This document shows positions 12,201 through 23,402 of a stretch of 64,000 bases of DNA, in pieces. Positions within the stretch are counted from its first letter, which is position 1, and each line of letters begins with the position of its first letter. The stretch is from Tiliqua scincoides. Taxonomy: Eukaryota > Chordata > Lepidosauria > Squamata > Scincidae. The position numbers and the translations under genes were made by a program. The notes beneath the pieces are model-generated. The model was not told where the DNA came from. It searched no databases and saw only the letters and a list, made by a program, of their open reading frames with translations. Where the stretch lies: assembly GCF_035046505.1 (NCBI RefSeq), contig NC_089823.1, positions 186,001 through 250,000 on the forward strand, read 5' to 3'.

Positions 12201-15200
12201 CAGTTTTCACAATGGAGAGAGGTGAAACGGTGCTTCTCAACCTGTTCATAAATGACCTGGAGAAAGGGTTGAGCAGCGAGGTGGCTAAGTGTGCAGGCGA
12301 CACCAAACTTTTCCAAGGGGTGAAGACAGCAGCGATTGTGACGAGCTCCAGAAGGATCTCTTCAAACTGGGAGAATGGGCAGCAAAATGGCAGACGCATT
12401 TCAGTATAAGTGTAAAGTAATGTACAATGGGGGGAAAAATCAAAACTTCACCTACAGGCTGATGGGTTCTGAGCTGTCTGTGACAGATCAGGAGAGAGAT
12501 CTTGGGGTGGTGGTGGACAGGTCGATGAAAGTGTCGACCCAATGTGCGGCGGCAGTGAAGAAGGCCTATGCTTGGGATCATTAGAAAAGGTATTGAGAAC
12601 AAAATGGCAAACATAATGCTGTGGAACTCCTTGCCACAGGATGTGGTGATGGCATCTGGCCTAGATGCCTTAAAAAGGGGATTGGAATGGGCCTTGACGC
12701 AGAATCAACGACAAGGGAGCGTGTGGTGTCACAGAGGGTGCCAACGTCACACACACTGACAAGACGCGGCTTTTGAGAGTGGCACACAAGTTGTGTTTCC
12801 ATGCTCAGCAGGGGCTTTTGCACAAGTGCCTCCTCTCGTTGTGGTGCTTTTTAGAGGAGCACAGGAAGGAGAGAAGGGGTCCGTCGGGGGCTCTGCGCTC
12901 TCATGGCTCCGCAGCAGCGAGTTCAATGGCACCACAGTGTTCACAGAGCAGCGTGGCCTCTCAGCTCAGACCAGAGAGCATGCCCTCCTTCTAAAAGCAG
13001 CTGGCCGGTTGCCACTGGAGAGGGAACGGGGGTTGTGGGCTGGCCAGGAGGAGGGGCTGGGACACTTTGGGCCCCTGGACAGGCAGCTGCTTGGGAGGGA
13101 AAGGGAGGCTGGGCTGGGCTGGGCTGGGCGAGAGCACCCACCCCAGGGAAGAGTGCTGAGCGGTCCCACCCCGGCCACAGCCTACCTTCTGCTTGGCCCC
13201 ACACAGGGCCTCGAGGTCCCGGACGAGCAGTCCCTTCCGCTGGTGCAGAGCCTTCTCCAGTTCAGCAAAAGTGCTGCCAATCTCGGCCACGGCGTCGTTC
13301 TTGCGCTCCACTAGCTGCTGGCTGATCTCAGACACCAAGCCGATGGCCGCGGCCAGCTGGGGCAGCCTTCGAGGAAATGGACGCGTCAGTCCAAGTTCAG
13401 GCCCGGCCACCTACCGCTCCGGCCCACCAGCGGCCCAAGGCCAGCGGCAACAGCACACACACCAGCCCCCACCCGCCGTACCGGCTCTTGATTGCATCCA
13501 GCTGCTGCCGCAAGGAGGCCTTGTGCTGCTCTACCACATCGCGCAGGGGCACAGTGACGTGCTCCCGGTGTTCTGCCGCCGTGCACTCTTGACACATAGC
13601 CGTCTCGCACGACTCGCAGTAGTACTCCATCACCTGCAGGGTTGTGGGGGGAAGTGAGCAGAGCGCCGGGTATAGGTCCACTTGCTCCCCCCTTCCCCCC
13701 CTCAGGGATCAGCTTCAGCCAGCCCCATAAGAGGTAGTGCAGCAGATTTGGGGGGTTGTTTCCTGGAGGGCCTGAGACCAGGCCCCTCCTGCTGCCACCC
13801 CTAGCCAGGAACAGAAAACCATGCCTGCCCCCACCCACCATCACATGGATCAGCCCCACTGAGGAACACAGGAGGCACCTACCTTGCCCTCATGGTTGGG
13901 GCAGGAAAGAGGCTTGCCAGGCACTGCGCTGACTGAATCCAGCATGGCGGCGGCAGCATCCTCATGGCTAGCGCTCTCGGGCTGGCGCTGCAGCACCTCC
14001 ATCAGGTTGGTGATGAAGAAATTGTTCTGGAGAGCGGCCACCCCCTTCTCCGGCAGGATGGAGGTCTGACGGCACACGGGGCAGGAGAGGGTCAGGCTCT
14101 GGGGCGGGATATAGTTCTGGAGACACCTGGGGCAGAGCAGGCAAGAGAGGCCAGGGTCAGGGGGCCTAGCGCCTGTGGCAGAGGAAGGAGGAGAGGAGAG
14201 ACCAGCAGGAGGCAGAGATGCAGGTGGGTGGGAGAAGGATCAGGAAGCAAAGGAAGGAGGAGGCAGGCTCAGCCCTGTAAATGAGGGAGAGGGACACGGG
14301 GAGGGGGCAGACAAGGAGGTGAGATGGTCCCCGAGCTCCGCACTGCAGGACAGGCTGGGAAGAGAAATGACCCACAGGGACTGAACGGCTGGAGTTCTTC
14401 AGAGAGCTGCCACCTCTAGGGCCACAAAAGTCTGCCATAGCTCCTGGGGTGCCAGCCCAGACGGCCCTAAAGCAGAGCCTGTGGAGCAGCCACCTGAACC
14501 AGGCCCGCCGCGGTTCCCAGCAGGCTTGCACTGCTCAGTCTCGCCACGCCCCACAAGCCACTGCAGGCAGGCTCTACGAGGAAAGCAGGTTTCCCCTGCT
14601 GCCCCAGAAGCACAGCAGCTCCAGGCCGCTGGGCACTTTTGGCTTCTGTCCCGCCACCCCTTCCAGGGGCCCCAGTTATCCCCCCAGCCAATCCGGCTGT
14701 CAGAACAGCCTCTGTGTGTCACAGCACCATCCCGGTGCTGCCCCGGCTCCAGCCCCCGACTGCTGTGCCCAGTGAGGTGGCTCCTGGGCTGCCCCGGCAG
14801 GTGGGGTCCTCTGTACACAACACAGAAGCCCTCCGCCCATAAGGCCGTGCTGCTTCCTGGCTCTCGTCTGGGTATCTCTGGAGCTGGCATCTCCTCTGGT
14901 GGTGGGGGAAGCATAAGGGGCGGCCCAGCTGTGTGGCACACCCCTCGCTCCCAGCATCCTGCCGATCACAGGAGCCCCAGCCCTGGTCCAGGCCAAAAGG
15001 CCTTAAGACACCTTGGCAAGCCTTCGGAGGGCCTCTACAGTGGAGGGATGTGAAGCTTCCGGAGGCTCTACTCCCACCCCACCGGCCATCTCAACTGGGT
15101 GGGAGCCTTCAGAGGCCTTGGAGCTCCTGGCTGAGCAGCAAGAGGGAGGGAGGAAGGCAGCTCCCGCCCCCCCAAACGCCCTCGCCTGCCTGCCTGCCTG

Positions 15201-15486
15201 CCTCCCGCGCCTTGCAGCTGCAGCGAGCAGGAGCCACACCGCTCTAAGGACGCGCGTCCCCACCCAGACCCCACAAAGAGCGCAGCTCGGCACGGCCCCC
15301 CCGCGGCAGGCCCGGCGGAGGCTCGCGAAGCCCGCGGCGCCGCCCTCACCTCTCGCAGAAGGTGTGCAGGCAGGGCAGGACCTTGGGGCTGCGGTAGCGG
15401 TCCAGGCAGATGCTGCACACCAGGAACTGCTTGTCGATCTGCCTCACCACCGGGCTGGGGCTGGAGCTCGCCTCGCGCCTCGCCAT
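261..15486 (-). CDS. TRIM3: TRIM3, tripartite-motif RING E3 ligase with NHL propeller
   Basis: Complete coding sequence in 11 exons, read right to left: 15486-15350, 14126-13883, 13633-13482, 13366-13186, 8154-7431, 6511-6408, 6325-6158, 4591-4423, 2741-2671, about 1315-1175 and 413-261. The exon lengths sum to 2244 nt (747 aa plus TAA; human is 744 aa), every junction has AG/GT and phases agree. Domains in order: RING (about 22-64, CSICLDRY...CLHTFC...CPVC), B-box 2 (about 118-150), coiled coil (150-290), filamin/ABP280 repeat (about 330-425), and NHL repeats (480-747, for example [21 protein letters not shown]). The family is a RING ubiquitin ligase; TRIM3 (BERP) acts in neurons, binds myosin V and alpha-actinin and ubiquitinates postsynaptic scaffold proteins. 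The start ATG at 15486 matches the human MA(K/R)RE start and lies 14 nt after an acceptor. TRIM3 rather than TRIM2 is indicated by sequence detail and by ARFIP2/TIMM10B nearby. Confidence 0.96.
3130..3170. repeat. (GT)n(CT)n microsatellite
   Basis: A short GT run is followed by an uninterrupted CT run in the TRIM3 intron between the 2671-2741 and 4423-4591 exons. The intron otherwise holds AT-richer sequence (3170-4250) with no recognised gene. Confidence 0.9.
5236..5860 (+). mobile_element. 5'-truncated CR1-clade LINE 3' end with a duplicated tail
   Basis: About 480 bp of the 3' end of the same LINE family seen at 31637-34787: the last codons of the ORF ([11 protein letters not shown]...[11 protein letters not shown], stop near 5531), then the 3' UTR ending GGGGCTGTTCTTATGTTCTTA near 5717. 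A second copy of the last 140 bp follows in tandem (about 5737-5855), joined by a linker starting AACTACAATTCCCAGGAG. It lies in a TRIM3 intron. Confidence 0.85.
6534..6963 (+). mobile_element. CR1-clade LINE 3' fragment beside a TRIM3 splice acceptor
   Basis: A 430-bp 5'-truncated copy of the same LINE (open-frame remnant [23 protein letters not shown], then 3' UTR ending GGTTGTTCTTATGT). Its truncated 5' end abuts the TRIM3 intron just 20-25 bp from the acceptor of the exon 6408-6511, so the short polypyrimidine run and AG are all that remain of native intron on that side. Confidence 0.85.
8306..8418. repeat. 37-bp perfect inverted repeat (hairpin) in TRIM3 intron
   Basis: The left arm 8306-8342 and right arm 8382-8418 are exact reverse complements over 37 bp, separated by a 39-nt spacer. 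The arms start CCCCCAGAGCTCTGCC. It sits 150 bp upstream of the large filamin exon in the TRIM3 intron. It could fold into a strong stem in RNA or extrude as a cruciform. It does not match any of the mobile-element ends seen elsewhere in the window. Confidence 0.9.
8684..8850 (-). mobile_element. CR1-clade LINE 3' tail, inverted
   Basis: Reverse-oriented copy of the LINE 3' UTR: it begins AAGAACATCAGAAGAGCC, continues through GGCCCACCTAGTCCAGCTTC and CAGGGAGCACACAAGACA, and fades near 8850. Same family as 5236-5860 but more diverged. Confidence 0.7.
9606..10380 (-). mobile_element. CR1 LINE 3' end, split by a hAT-like MITE
   Basis: Minus-strand CR1 3' end: CAGAGTTAGAAGGGACCTC and GTCATCCAGTCCAACCCC at 9620-9665 are classic amniote CR1, and the sequence carries on to 9978, then resumes at 10284 (TCTTTCCACTGG...GTGCCCAGAACTGGATACTCCAGG) and ends near 10380. 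The gap is filled by an insertion of about 305 bp with an 8-bp target duplication. Confidence 0.85.
9979..10283. mobile_element. hAT-like nonautonomous DNA transposon with perfect 8-bp TSD
   Basis: A 305-bp insert within CR1, flanked by CCTCATCT at 9971-9978 and 10284-10291. The ends are inverted: CAGTGGCGAAAC on the left and GTTCGCCATTG on the right (reverse complement CAATGGCGAAC). The 8-bp duplication and CAGTGGCG ends fit hAT. No coding capacity is seen. Confidence 0.8.
11427..12690 (+). mobile_element. CR1-clade LINE fragment, decayed
   Basis: This copy starts mid-ORF (codons [38 protein letters not shown]) and ends in the final ORF segment near 12690, lacking the 3' UTR. Compared with the better copy at 32843-34590 it has lost several hundred bases between 12597 and 12620 and contains frame changes, for example near 11880 and 12130. 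It lies in the TRIM3 intron between the 7431-8154 and 13186-13366 exons. Confidence 0.85.
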
Positions 15487-16140
15487 GCTGCCGCCGCCGC
15501 CTGTGGGGAGAGCCGGGCTCAGGCCGGGCGGCGCCCCGAGGTGCGCGCTCCCGCTCCCGCCAGCGCCCGGACGAGGCGGAGCACCTTCCGGGTGCCGCAG
15601 CGGGGCGAGCGGGGCGGCGCTCCTCCCCTTCCCCTGGAAAGGGAGGCGGCCGCCGCAGCCCCTCCCCGCCCGGGCCGGGCCGCGCCCCCGCCCGCCACTC
15701 ACCGGAGCTGCTCAGGGGACGTGGCACCGGCGGCTCAGCGCATCCCCGCAGCTGCCGGGCGAGCGGGGCGCACCACTGCAGGCGCCGGCCGGAAGGAGGA
15801 GCCCAGGCCCGCTGCAGGGGAGCCCGCGCCCCCCTCCGCCCTCCCCGCGCCGGAGTGCTGCAGCAGCCGCGGCGCCTCCGCAGTGCCGGGGGGCGGGAGT
15901 GGAACGCCGGCCGGCCGAGAGGCGGCGGAGCGAGCGGGAGGCGGCTGGCAGCAGGGGATGCTGGTTGCCGTGGGAACTGCATCCAGCCCGGGGTGCTCGC
16001 GGAGGATGCTGCAGAGGGGCGAGCGGGCGGGCGGGCGGGGCGCCTCCTCCACACGGCCAGGGGCCCCGGCAGCCAGCGCAGCGGGACTCGCGGCCGCGGA
16101 GCGTGAAGACCAGTCCTCCCTGGAGGGGGAGGCTCTGACG
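15130..16140. promoter_or_regulatory. TRIM3: CpG island, TRIM3 promoter
   Basis: Dense CpG and GC-box-like tracts span roughly 15130-16140 over the first coding exon, the noncoding exon and upstream DNA. Very long open frames on both strands here (hundreds of codons) come from lack of AT-rich stop codons and have no recognisable domains. The island marks the TRIM3 promoter; no TATA box is seen. Confidence 0.8.
15500..15703 (-). other. TRIM3: TRIM3 5' UTR intron and noncoding exon 1 donor
   Basis: On the minus strand an exon ending CAGCTCCG is followed by GTGAGTGG (junction at 15703/15702), and the coding first exon is preceded by CCCCACAG with its first base at 15500. This gives a short 5' UTR intron of about 200 bp inside the CpG island, with only 14 nt of 5' UTR before the ATG in exon 2. 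The transcription start, upstream of 15703, is not defined by sequence alone. Confidence 0.6.
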
Positions 16141-16149
16141 CGCTGCGCT

Positions 16150-17434
16150 GCCTGATGCCCCTGGAGCTCTCCTGTGCGCCCCCCATCCGGGTCGCAGCCA
16201 GGCTCCAGCAGCCCACTTGGGGGTCTTTCCTTTGGCCGACTTGAGGTTCTGTTCGTTGGGCTCCCCACTTGCAAGTTCCTGGGCCCCTCTGGTGCTTTGA
16301 CAGCAGGCCAGAAACCACCCCCAGGGGTCGCCCCACTCTGCACCTGGAGGGAGCCAGAGTATTTCAAGGCCGGCTGCCCCAACACACCTCTCCTTGGGGG
16401 GGGGGGCATTCTTAGGCTGGGTGCAGGTGTGTGGCGGGAGACACTCATGCCAAGAGAAGACCCTTAGGGTTAGGGTAGACAGGAGGCTGGGCTCAGGCCT
16501 GTGCTGCTTGCTCCCCACCTTGTGGCCGCAGCACTGGATCCTGTGACCCTTGCCCTACTGCTCCCCCACATGCCAGAGCCCCGTATTCTTCACTCAGTCA
16601 GGATTCTCCTTTCCCCACACCCCCAGCCGTGGAGCTGGACACCTGGAAGGCAGCAGGCAGAAAAGACTGAGCTGAGATGCAGCAGTCAATGGGTGCGGGA
16701 GGTTAGGTGATGTGGGGCCCCCGGAGCCCTTTGGCTCTCCTGCAGGGCCTACTCCAGTGCAGCTAGATTAGACCCCATGGTGGTCCACTGCCACACATCT
16801 TTCTCCCACCCTGGCCAGCCCCATGCCTCTGAGCAGTTCACAACAGGGCTTGAAAACCACAGGCCCCCTCATGCTGTTGCTTTCCAGCAGCTGCTGCTCC
16901 TAGGTAAACTGCCACCCTGGAGCCATCCGCTGAGCCACTGTGGAGAAGACCCCCTTCTCCTCCACCTGGAATTTGTCTAGCCCTTCTTTGAAGTCACCTG
17001 GGCCGGAGGTCATCCCAGCTTCTAACAGCAGACTCTACCAGTAAGGCGAACTGTGTTGCCTCCTCGCCTTTCAAGGATGTCGCTGCAAGTCACTGGTCCC
17101 CTCTCCAGGTAGCTGGCTGAGCCTCCAACCAGGAACCTTGGCCCAGTCTCCCAAAGGTGTGCCACTGCCCCCTCAGCCCCTTCCCAGCAGTGCCTCTGCC
17201 TTGACGGGCGAGTAGAGATTCCTTGTGAGGACAAAGGAGAAGCCTTGCTGAACTGATGTGCTGTGTGAAGAAGGACCTCTTTCCGACTCCCTGAATCCCA
17301 GTTTCACAAATGACACCTTCCCCGGCCCCTCTGGGGGAGAGAGTTGGAGGGAGAAATGAGGGCAGGCCAGTGTCTTCAGCACCACTGAGGCAAGCTTGAC
17401 AGTGGTGCTGGGATCCTATTCTGGTCACCCTTCA
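16150..17434. other. Intergenic, nothing recognised
   Basis: Upstream of TRIM3. Moderately GC-rich single-copy-looking DNA with a C/G run near 16400 and two telomere-like TTAGGG units at 16465. No exon with a recognisable protein family was found on either strand. Confidence 0.6.
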
Positions 17435-17442
17435 GTCTAGAG

Positions 17443-17886
17443 CAGGGGTGCCCAGACTCCAGCCCTGGGGCCACTTGCAGCCCTTGAACACTCCTAATCC
17501 AGCCCTCAGGGAGCACCAGTCTCCAATGACCCTCTGGCCCTTTGGAGACTTGCTGGAGCCCATGCTGGCCTGATGCAGCTGCTCTCAACGTGACAGCCAA
17601 CTGTTCGACCTCTCATGTGAGCTGTGGGACAAGTGCTCCCTCCATTGCTTGCAGTTTCACACCTGTGATGCAGCAGCAGCAGTGAAGGAAAGGCTGACCT
17701 TGCTTTGTGCAAGGCCTTTTATAGGCCTTGAGCTATTGCATGACCTTCATTCATTCATATAAGTTCCAACTCTAATCTATTCATTTATGTTAATTTATTT
17801 GAATTTGAAATGTAAATTAATTCTTTTTTTCCCTGCCTCCAAACAGAGATGATGTGGCCCTCCAGCAAAAAGTTTGGACACCCCTG
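17443..17886. mobile_element. hAT-like nonautonomous element
   Basis: The left end CAGGGGTGCCCAGACTCC and right end AGTTTGGACACCCCTG are inverted partners. The flanks GTCTAGAG (17435-17442) and ATCTAGAG (17887-17894) match at 7 of 8 bases, the size expected for hAT. The interior is AT-rich toward the right and noncoding. Confidence 0.75.
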
Positions 17887-17894
17887 ATCTAGAG

Positions 17895-20430
17895 GATGCT
17901 GAGAGTGGAAGAATTTTTGAAGAGGTGGTGGAGTGCAGGCAGTGGGGAGGGGGAAGAAAATGTGGATGCTGCTTCAGATGCCCTCCTGACTGAAGGGCTG
18001 GTGCCACCACTGACTCGTGGGCGGGGCTGTGTGTGACGGAAGGGCCACGGGAAGCCCAGGGAGGTCAGACATGGAATGCTTCCCCCCCACCTGGTCCACA
18101 GGCTGCAGCCTCCCAGAGGGCAATTGTGTTTTCCACACCAGCTGCATATGGGACTGGCCTCCACCTGCAGCCTTGGTGCTCCTGAGGGATGTGCCTGCTC
18201 TGGAGTGTATGGCTAAGCTCTGGAGGTGGGGGTGAGCTGCAAATGCCCCCAGTGCATCCATCACCTGGCAGTGTGGTTACAGAACGGTTTGCCTACCTGC
18301 AGAATTGGGACTCCCAACAGCAGAGTTGGCTGGTCTCAGTTCCTCCCCAGCAAAAGGGCTTTTCTGGAGGGGCTCTTGCTCCTCTGTGGGGACTTGGCCC
18401 TTATCCTGGGGAACTCCTCTGCAGCCCTTCTTCTGCTCAGAGAGAGCGCCTCTGGCATGTGTGTGGTCACAAAGGTGGCTGACAGCTGTCTCACAGCAGG
18501 GCCAAGCAGCTGGGCAGGATGGGAGACCAGTGCTGGGCAGAGGACTGGTCTGGGAGAGCCTTTGGCGCTGCAGCTGCAAAGCGAGGCACAGCCTTCCTGG
18601 TGGCCAGCAGCCCTCCAGGACACCCCTCCCACCTGCCCCCCTATACAGGGGGGAGCTTTCCTTGCAGCAGGAATGGAAAGAGGAGGCCGTCGCTGCCTCC
18701 CCTGGCCAGGAGTTGGTCTGGCACCGGGGCTCTGAGTGGAGGGGGAGTGCGATGCCCAGTCTGTTGTCTAGAGACAGGGGATCGCTGTTGTGGAGAGCCC
18801 CTCCAGAGCCCTGCAGAACCTCTCGCCCCAAGCACAGTCCTGACCTCTTGCTCACCCACTGTAGCCAGCTGTTATAGGGCATATTTGGATGGCCACTCTG
18901 TCGTATACTCCCAGGGTTTTGGGGTGCTCAGAGTTCTTGTGCCTAGAGCCCTCAAGGACCCCTGCTCGGTAGTACTGCCACCACCCTGTATGTGCCAGTG
19001 CCTCAGTCCAGGGACACTGAGACCCTCTAAGCTTAAGGCTATCCCTTGCAGGCACTGAGCACTTTCTTTAAATAAAGCCTCAGTCCTCAAGTTACTAATC
19101 CTCAATGAGTATTTGGTAGCTTGCTGAACGGCTAGGCAGGATTCTGAACTTTTGTCCCCAACAGACAATGAAACAACTTAGTAAAAGGATTTTTACTTTA
19201 TTAAATACATAGGGTTACATAAAGTCACAAGAGGCAGCAAATGCTAGAGGCATAAAACTTCTAGGAAACATATCAGCATTAAATAACAAAGCTAACTGGC
19301 AATCTCTATTATTCCCTAACTCTCACCTGAGTCAGCTTTCTTTTGTAGATCTTTAGGCTCCAGGTTACCTATGAGGCCACATGGCCCTGGTGGACCAGGC
19401 TCTCCCTGCAGGATGTTGCACCCACAACCTTTTCCACCAAAAGACACAGACACACTCCTTGGGCTTTGTTCTTATACTTCTCAGGCTAACAGGATGGAGG
19501 TGACTCTGTACTTATTTAAACTGTCCAATCAGAGGCCCTTGGGGCCAGAATCTTCCTGAAGTGGGGCTGGATGCTATTCCGCTTAGTTCTTCCCCTCCCC
19601 ACTGGAGATCCACCTGCATTCCATCCTTGATGGGCCCCTTTCTGTCTGCACAGGTGCTACATTATGACCTTCCATGGAGTTGTAAATTCTGTTGGCTGTT
19701 GTTACGCACATCCTTGCAGCTAGGAACTGCAAGCCGCTTCTCTGTTACTGGTTTAGTTGGGTTCAGGCTCTACATGCTACTAGGCCTAAACTGTACATAT
19801 GCATGACACACTGCAAGCTGCCTGGAGCTCAGGAGTTGTGCAAGACAGGTGAAGACAGCAGCCAAAAGCAGCCGGAGCTGGAGGGTGGCCCCAGACAAAC
19901 CACCATGGCTAGGTCCAGCTTCGGAACACTGCAGGCGCTGGAACCGAGTGCCAGGAACAGACAAAGCCAGTCTCGCTGCGGAGCAGCCCAGTTCCCTCCT
20001 TGGAAGGAGTAGCGCTTTTAGCAGATAAGGAGGTTGCAGTGGGTTGGAGGGGCAGCTACAAAGTTACATTTCAGTAGCAACACCCATTTCAACCCAAGCG
20101 CCAAGAATCCATCCCAACCTCCAGGGCCTCCTCAGGCATGTCACAGGGCAAAGCCCATCCTCTCCCATTCAAAATTAAGCTACTACCCTTTGAAACACTC
20201 CTGCAGCCAGGGGAGAGCTGGTGTAATGCAGCAGCCAGGAGGATGGGCTGTGAATCAGGAATTCCTCTTGCAAAGGTTGCCTCTGTGGTGAACTCTTCCT
20301 GGGTGGCCTCAGGCAAGCCCTTGTTGCCCTGGAACCCACACAGGCAGCCTGAGGTTCCTTACCTGGAGTACTAAATTCCAATTTAACACTCTGAGGGAAG
20401 GAATAGCGGAAAACAGCTTGTTTATTGCTG
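17895..20430. other. Intergenic, no recognised gene
   Basis: About 2.5 kb between the hAT element and the SINE. Open frames of up to about 200 codons overlap on both strands at 18220-18880 without any recognisable domain. 19060-19340 is AT-richer and resembles old repeat DNA, but no termini could be set. Confidence 0.5.
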
Positions 20431-20435
20431 GTACC

Positions 20436-20705
20436 ATATCAAGGTGGCTGAGTGGTGAAAAATGCTGGTCTGTCAGCTGGAAGGTTGGCAGCCCAGGAGT
20501 TTGAGACCCCAGTGCTGCGGAACAGCATGAGCTCCTGTTTCTTGCCTCAGCTCCTGCCAACCTAGCCATTCGAAAGCATGTAAATGCAAGTAGATAAATA
20601 GGTACCACTTTGGTGGGAAGGTAACAGTGTTCTGTGCACCAAAGCTGGCATCACCCCCTACAGTCATATACGGCTGTGCAGGGGAAACCTTTACCTTTAC
20701 CATAC
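20436..20705 (+). mobile_element. tRNA-derived SINE
   Basis: The head resembles a tRNA: an A-box-like GGTGGCTGAGTGG near 20443 and a B-box-like GGAGTTTGAGACC near 20497, at the correct spacing. A body typical of reptile SINEs follows (CTCCTGCCAACCTAGCCATTCG, GATAAATAGGTACCAC) and the tail is a short CCTTTACCTTTACC repeat. It is a retroposed SINE, not a functional tRNA gene, because the fold and CCA-end geometry are lost. Confidence 0.8.
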
Positions 20706-20734
20706 CAAGGAAGCAAGGAGGCTAGTTGCCTCAG

Positions 20735-21330
20735 ATCATGTGCAACCTCCTGATTTTAGAAATGGGCTGTCAGATGCGAGGAGGGGCACCAGGACGCAGG
20801 TCTCTTGTTATCTGGAGTGCTCCCTGGGGCATTTGGTGGGCTGCTGTGAGATACGGGAAGCTGGACTAGGTGGGCCTATGGCCTGATCCAGTGGGGCTGT
20901 TCTTATGTTCTTAACTACAATTCCCAGGAAGCCTTGCAGGTCTCTTGTTATCTGGAGTGCTCCCTGGGGCATTTGGTGGGCTGTTGTGAGATACAGGAAG
21001 CTGGACTAGGTGGGCCTATGGCCTGAGCCAGTGGGGCTGTTCTTATGTTCTTAACTACAATTCCCAGGAAGCCTTGCAGGTCTCTTGTTATCTGGAGTGC
21101 TCCCTGGGGCATTTGGTGGGCTGCTGTGAGATACGGGAAGCTGGACTAGATGGGCCTATGGCCTGATCCAGTGGGGCTGTTCTTATGTTCTTAAACTACA
21201 ATTCCCAGGAGGCCTTGCAGGTCTCTTGTTGTCTTGTGTGCTCCCTGGGGCATTTGGTGGGCTGCTGTGAGATACGGGAAGCTGGACTAGATGGGCCTTT
21301 GGCCTGATCCAGTGGGGCTGTTCTTATGAT
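20735..21330 (+). repeat. Tandem array of LINE 3' tails, four units of about 141 bp
   Basis: Four head-to-tail copies of the CR1-clade LINE 3' UTR start at about 20797, 20937, 21078 and 21218 (each begins GCAGGTCTCTTGTT). Each runs through TGGGGCATTTGGTGGGCTG and the GGGGCTGTTCTTATG end. Units are joined by the linker AACTACAATTCCCAGGA(A/G)G, the same linker as in the dimer at 5717-5860. Confidence 0.9.
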
Positions 21331-23402
21331 GCGCAAGTGTAGCTAGACACAGCTAGCTTTTTATACCCATTTCAACTAATAAGCAGGGCTAGCAAAACTA
21401 AGGGGACAAGGGTCCAGTAACTGTCCGCTTTCACTGTCCAGTCCCCCACCCACTGGCTTATCCCTTCACCCTTTACCATAGTGAGCTGGATTGTACTGGA
21501 GAGATAAGAGACCACAGGCACTTTGACGTAGGTTGTCCTGGCTCTGAGGTATTGTTGTTGCAGACTGACTCTTGAGGCCCAGCTATCTCTAAAACAACAC
21601 ACTGGGTGAGGGGTGGCTTCCAGCTTCTTGCTAACAAGCATAGAATCATAGAGTTGGAAGGGGCCTCATAGGTCATCTAGTCCAACCCCCTGCCTTAGGC
21701 AGGAAATCCTCTTAGAGCATCTCCGACAGGTGCTTGTCGAGCCTCTGCTTGAAGATCTCTAGTGAGGGATTGTCCACCACCTCGCTCGGCAATCTGTTCC
21801 ACGGCCAAACTGCCCTGACCGTCAGGAACTTTTTCCTGCTGTCTAGTGGAAATCTCCTCTCTTGCAGTTTGCACCCTTTGGTTCCAGTTCTGCTTTCAGA
21901 GACAGCGAACAAATTATTCCCTTCTTCCATATGACAGCCCTTTAGGTGTTTGAAGACAGCTCTCAGATCCCCTCAGCCTTCCCTTCTCCAGGCTGAACAT
22001 GCCAAGTTCCCTCAACCTTTCCTCGTAGGGCTTCTCCTCCAGCCCCCTGATCAGCCTCATTGCTCTCCTCTGAACCTGCTCCGGTTTGGCTGCATCTTTT
22101 TTCAAGTGGGGTGCCCAGAACTGGACACAGTACTCCAGGTGAGGTCTGACCAGTGCAAAGTAAAACAACCACAACTTCTCATGACTTGGAAGCTGCAGTT
22201 CTGTTCATGCAGGCTAAAATTGCATTCGCCTTCTTTGCAGTCGCATCACACTGCTAACTCATGTCCATCCTGTGATTCCCCACAACTGCAAGATCCCGCT
22301 CACATGTAGTGCTGCCAAGCCAGGTATCTCCCATTTTATACCTGCATCTTTGGTTGTTTTTGCCCAAGTGCAGAACTTTGCATTTATCCCTGTTGAACTT
22401 CATCCTTTTCATTTCAGCCCAGTATTCCATTTTGCCCAGGTCTCCCTGAAGCCTTCTACTGTCTTCTGTTGGATTTGCTACTCCTCCCAGTTTGATGTCA
22501 TCTGCAAATTTGATGAGGCTCCCTTGTATCCCCTCATCCAAGTCATTGATTAAGATATTAAAGAGAACCAGGCCCAAGACAGAGCCCTGGGGTACCCCAC
22601 TCAAAACTGCCCTCCAGGTTGACGCAGAGCCATTGACAAACACCCTCTGTGTACAGCCGTCCAACCAGTTGCAAATCCATCTGACGATTGTATCATCAAA
22701 CCCGTATTTTACCAACTTGCTGATTAGGATGTCATGTGGGACCTTGTCAAATGCTTTACTGAAGTCAAGATATATTCCAGCTACACATGCCCACAGTCTA
22801 GTAAGCTAGTGACCTGATAAAAAAAGGAGATGCGATTTGTCTGGCATGATTTATATTTGACAAATCCACGTTGGGTTCTATTGATCACAGAGTTGTTGTC
22901 TAGATGTGGGCAAACTGTGTTTTTTATGATTTGTTCTAATATCTTCCCTGGTATTGAAGTCAGACCGATAGGTCTGTAATTCCTGGGTCTTCTTTTTTCC
23001 CCTTCTTAAAGACTGGAACCACATTAGCCTGTCTCCATTGTAGCGGCACCTCCCCCATCCTCCAGGATTTTTCAAAGATAATTAACAGAGACTCTGAAAG
23101 TACCTCCGCCTTTAGTACTCTAGGATGCAGTGCATCTGGTCCAAATGACTTGAATACATTTAGGCCAAGTAAGTGGTTTTTAACTAGTTCCCTGTCAATC
23201 CTAAGCTGCAGCCCTGTGCCGTCCTGGTTTTCATTACCATATTTTTTGCTCCATAAGACGCACTTTTTCCCCCCAAAAAAGTGGGGGGAGAAGTGTGTGC
23301 GTCTTATGGAGCGAATACTGCAAAGCTGCAGGCGTTCTCAGGGCAGCAGAGCCTCCTTGGCAGGTGCTTCTGCCCCTGACCAGGGTCCTGCCTGCCTGCT
23401 CA

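Noticed and set aside
261-15486. TRIM2 as an alternative name for the RING-NHL gene
   Set aside because: The neighbouring ARFIP2, TIMM10B and DNHD1 are the TRIM3 neighbours, and the coiled-coil and filamin segments follow TRIM3 more closely.
16463-16476. TTAGGGTTAGGG, telomere-like
   Set aside because: Only two units; expected by chance or as a tiny interstitial relic.
18220-18885. Open frames of 170-200 codons on both strands
   Set aside because: No recognisable domain, no convincing splice sites and overlapping frames on opposite strands; not supported as a gene.
20436-20510. tRNA-like sequence with A and B boxes
   Set aside because: It continues into a SINE body and a short tail repeat; no cloverleaf with a proper anticodon arm can be drawn, so it is a SINE head and not a tRNA gene.
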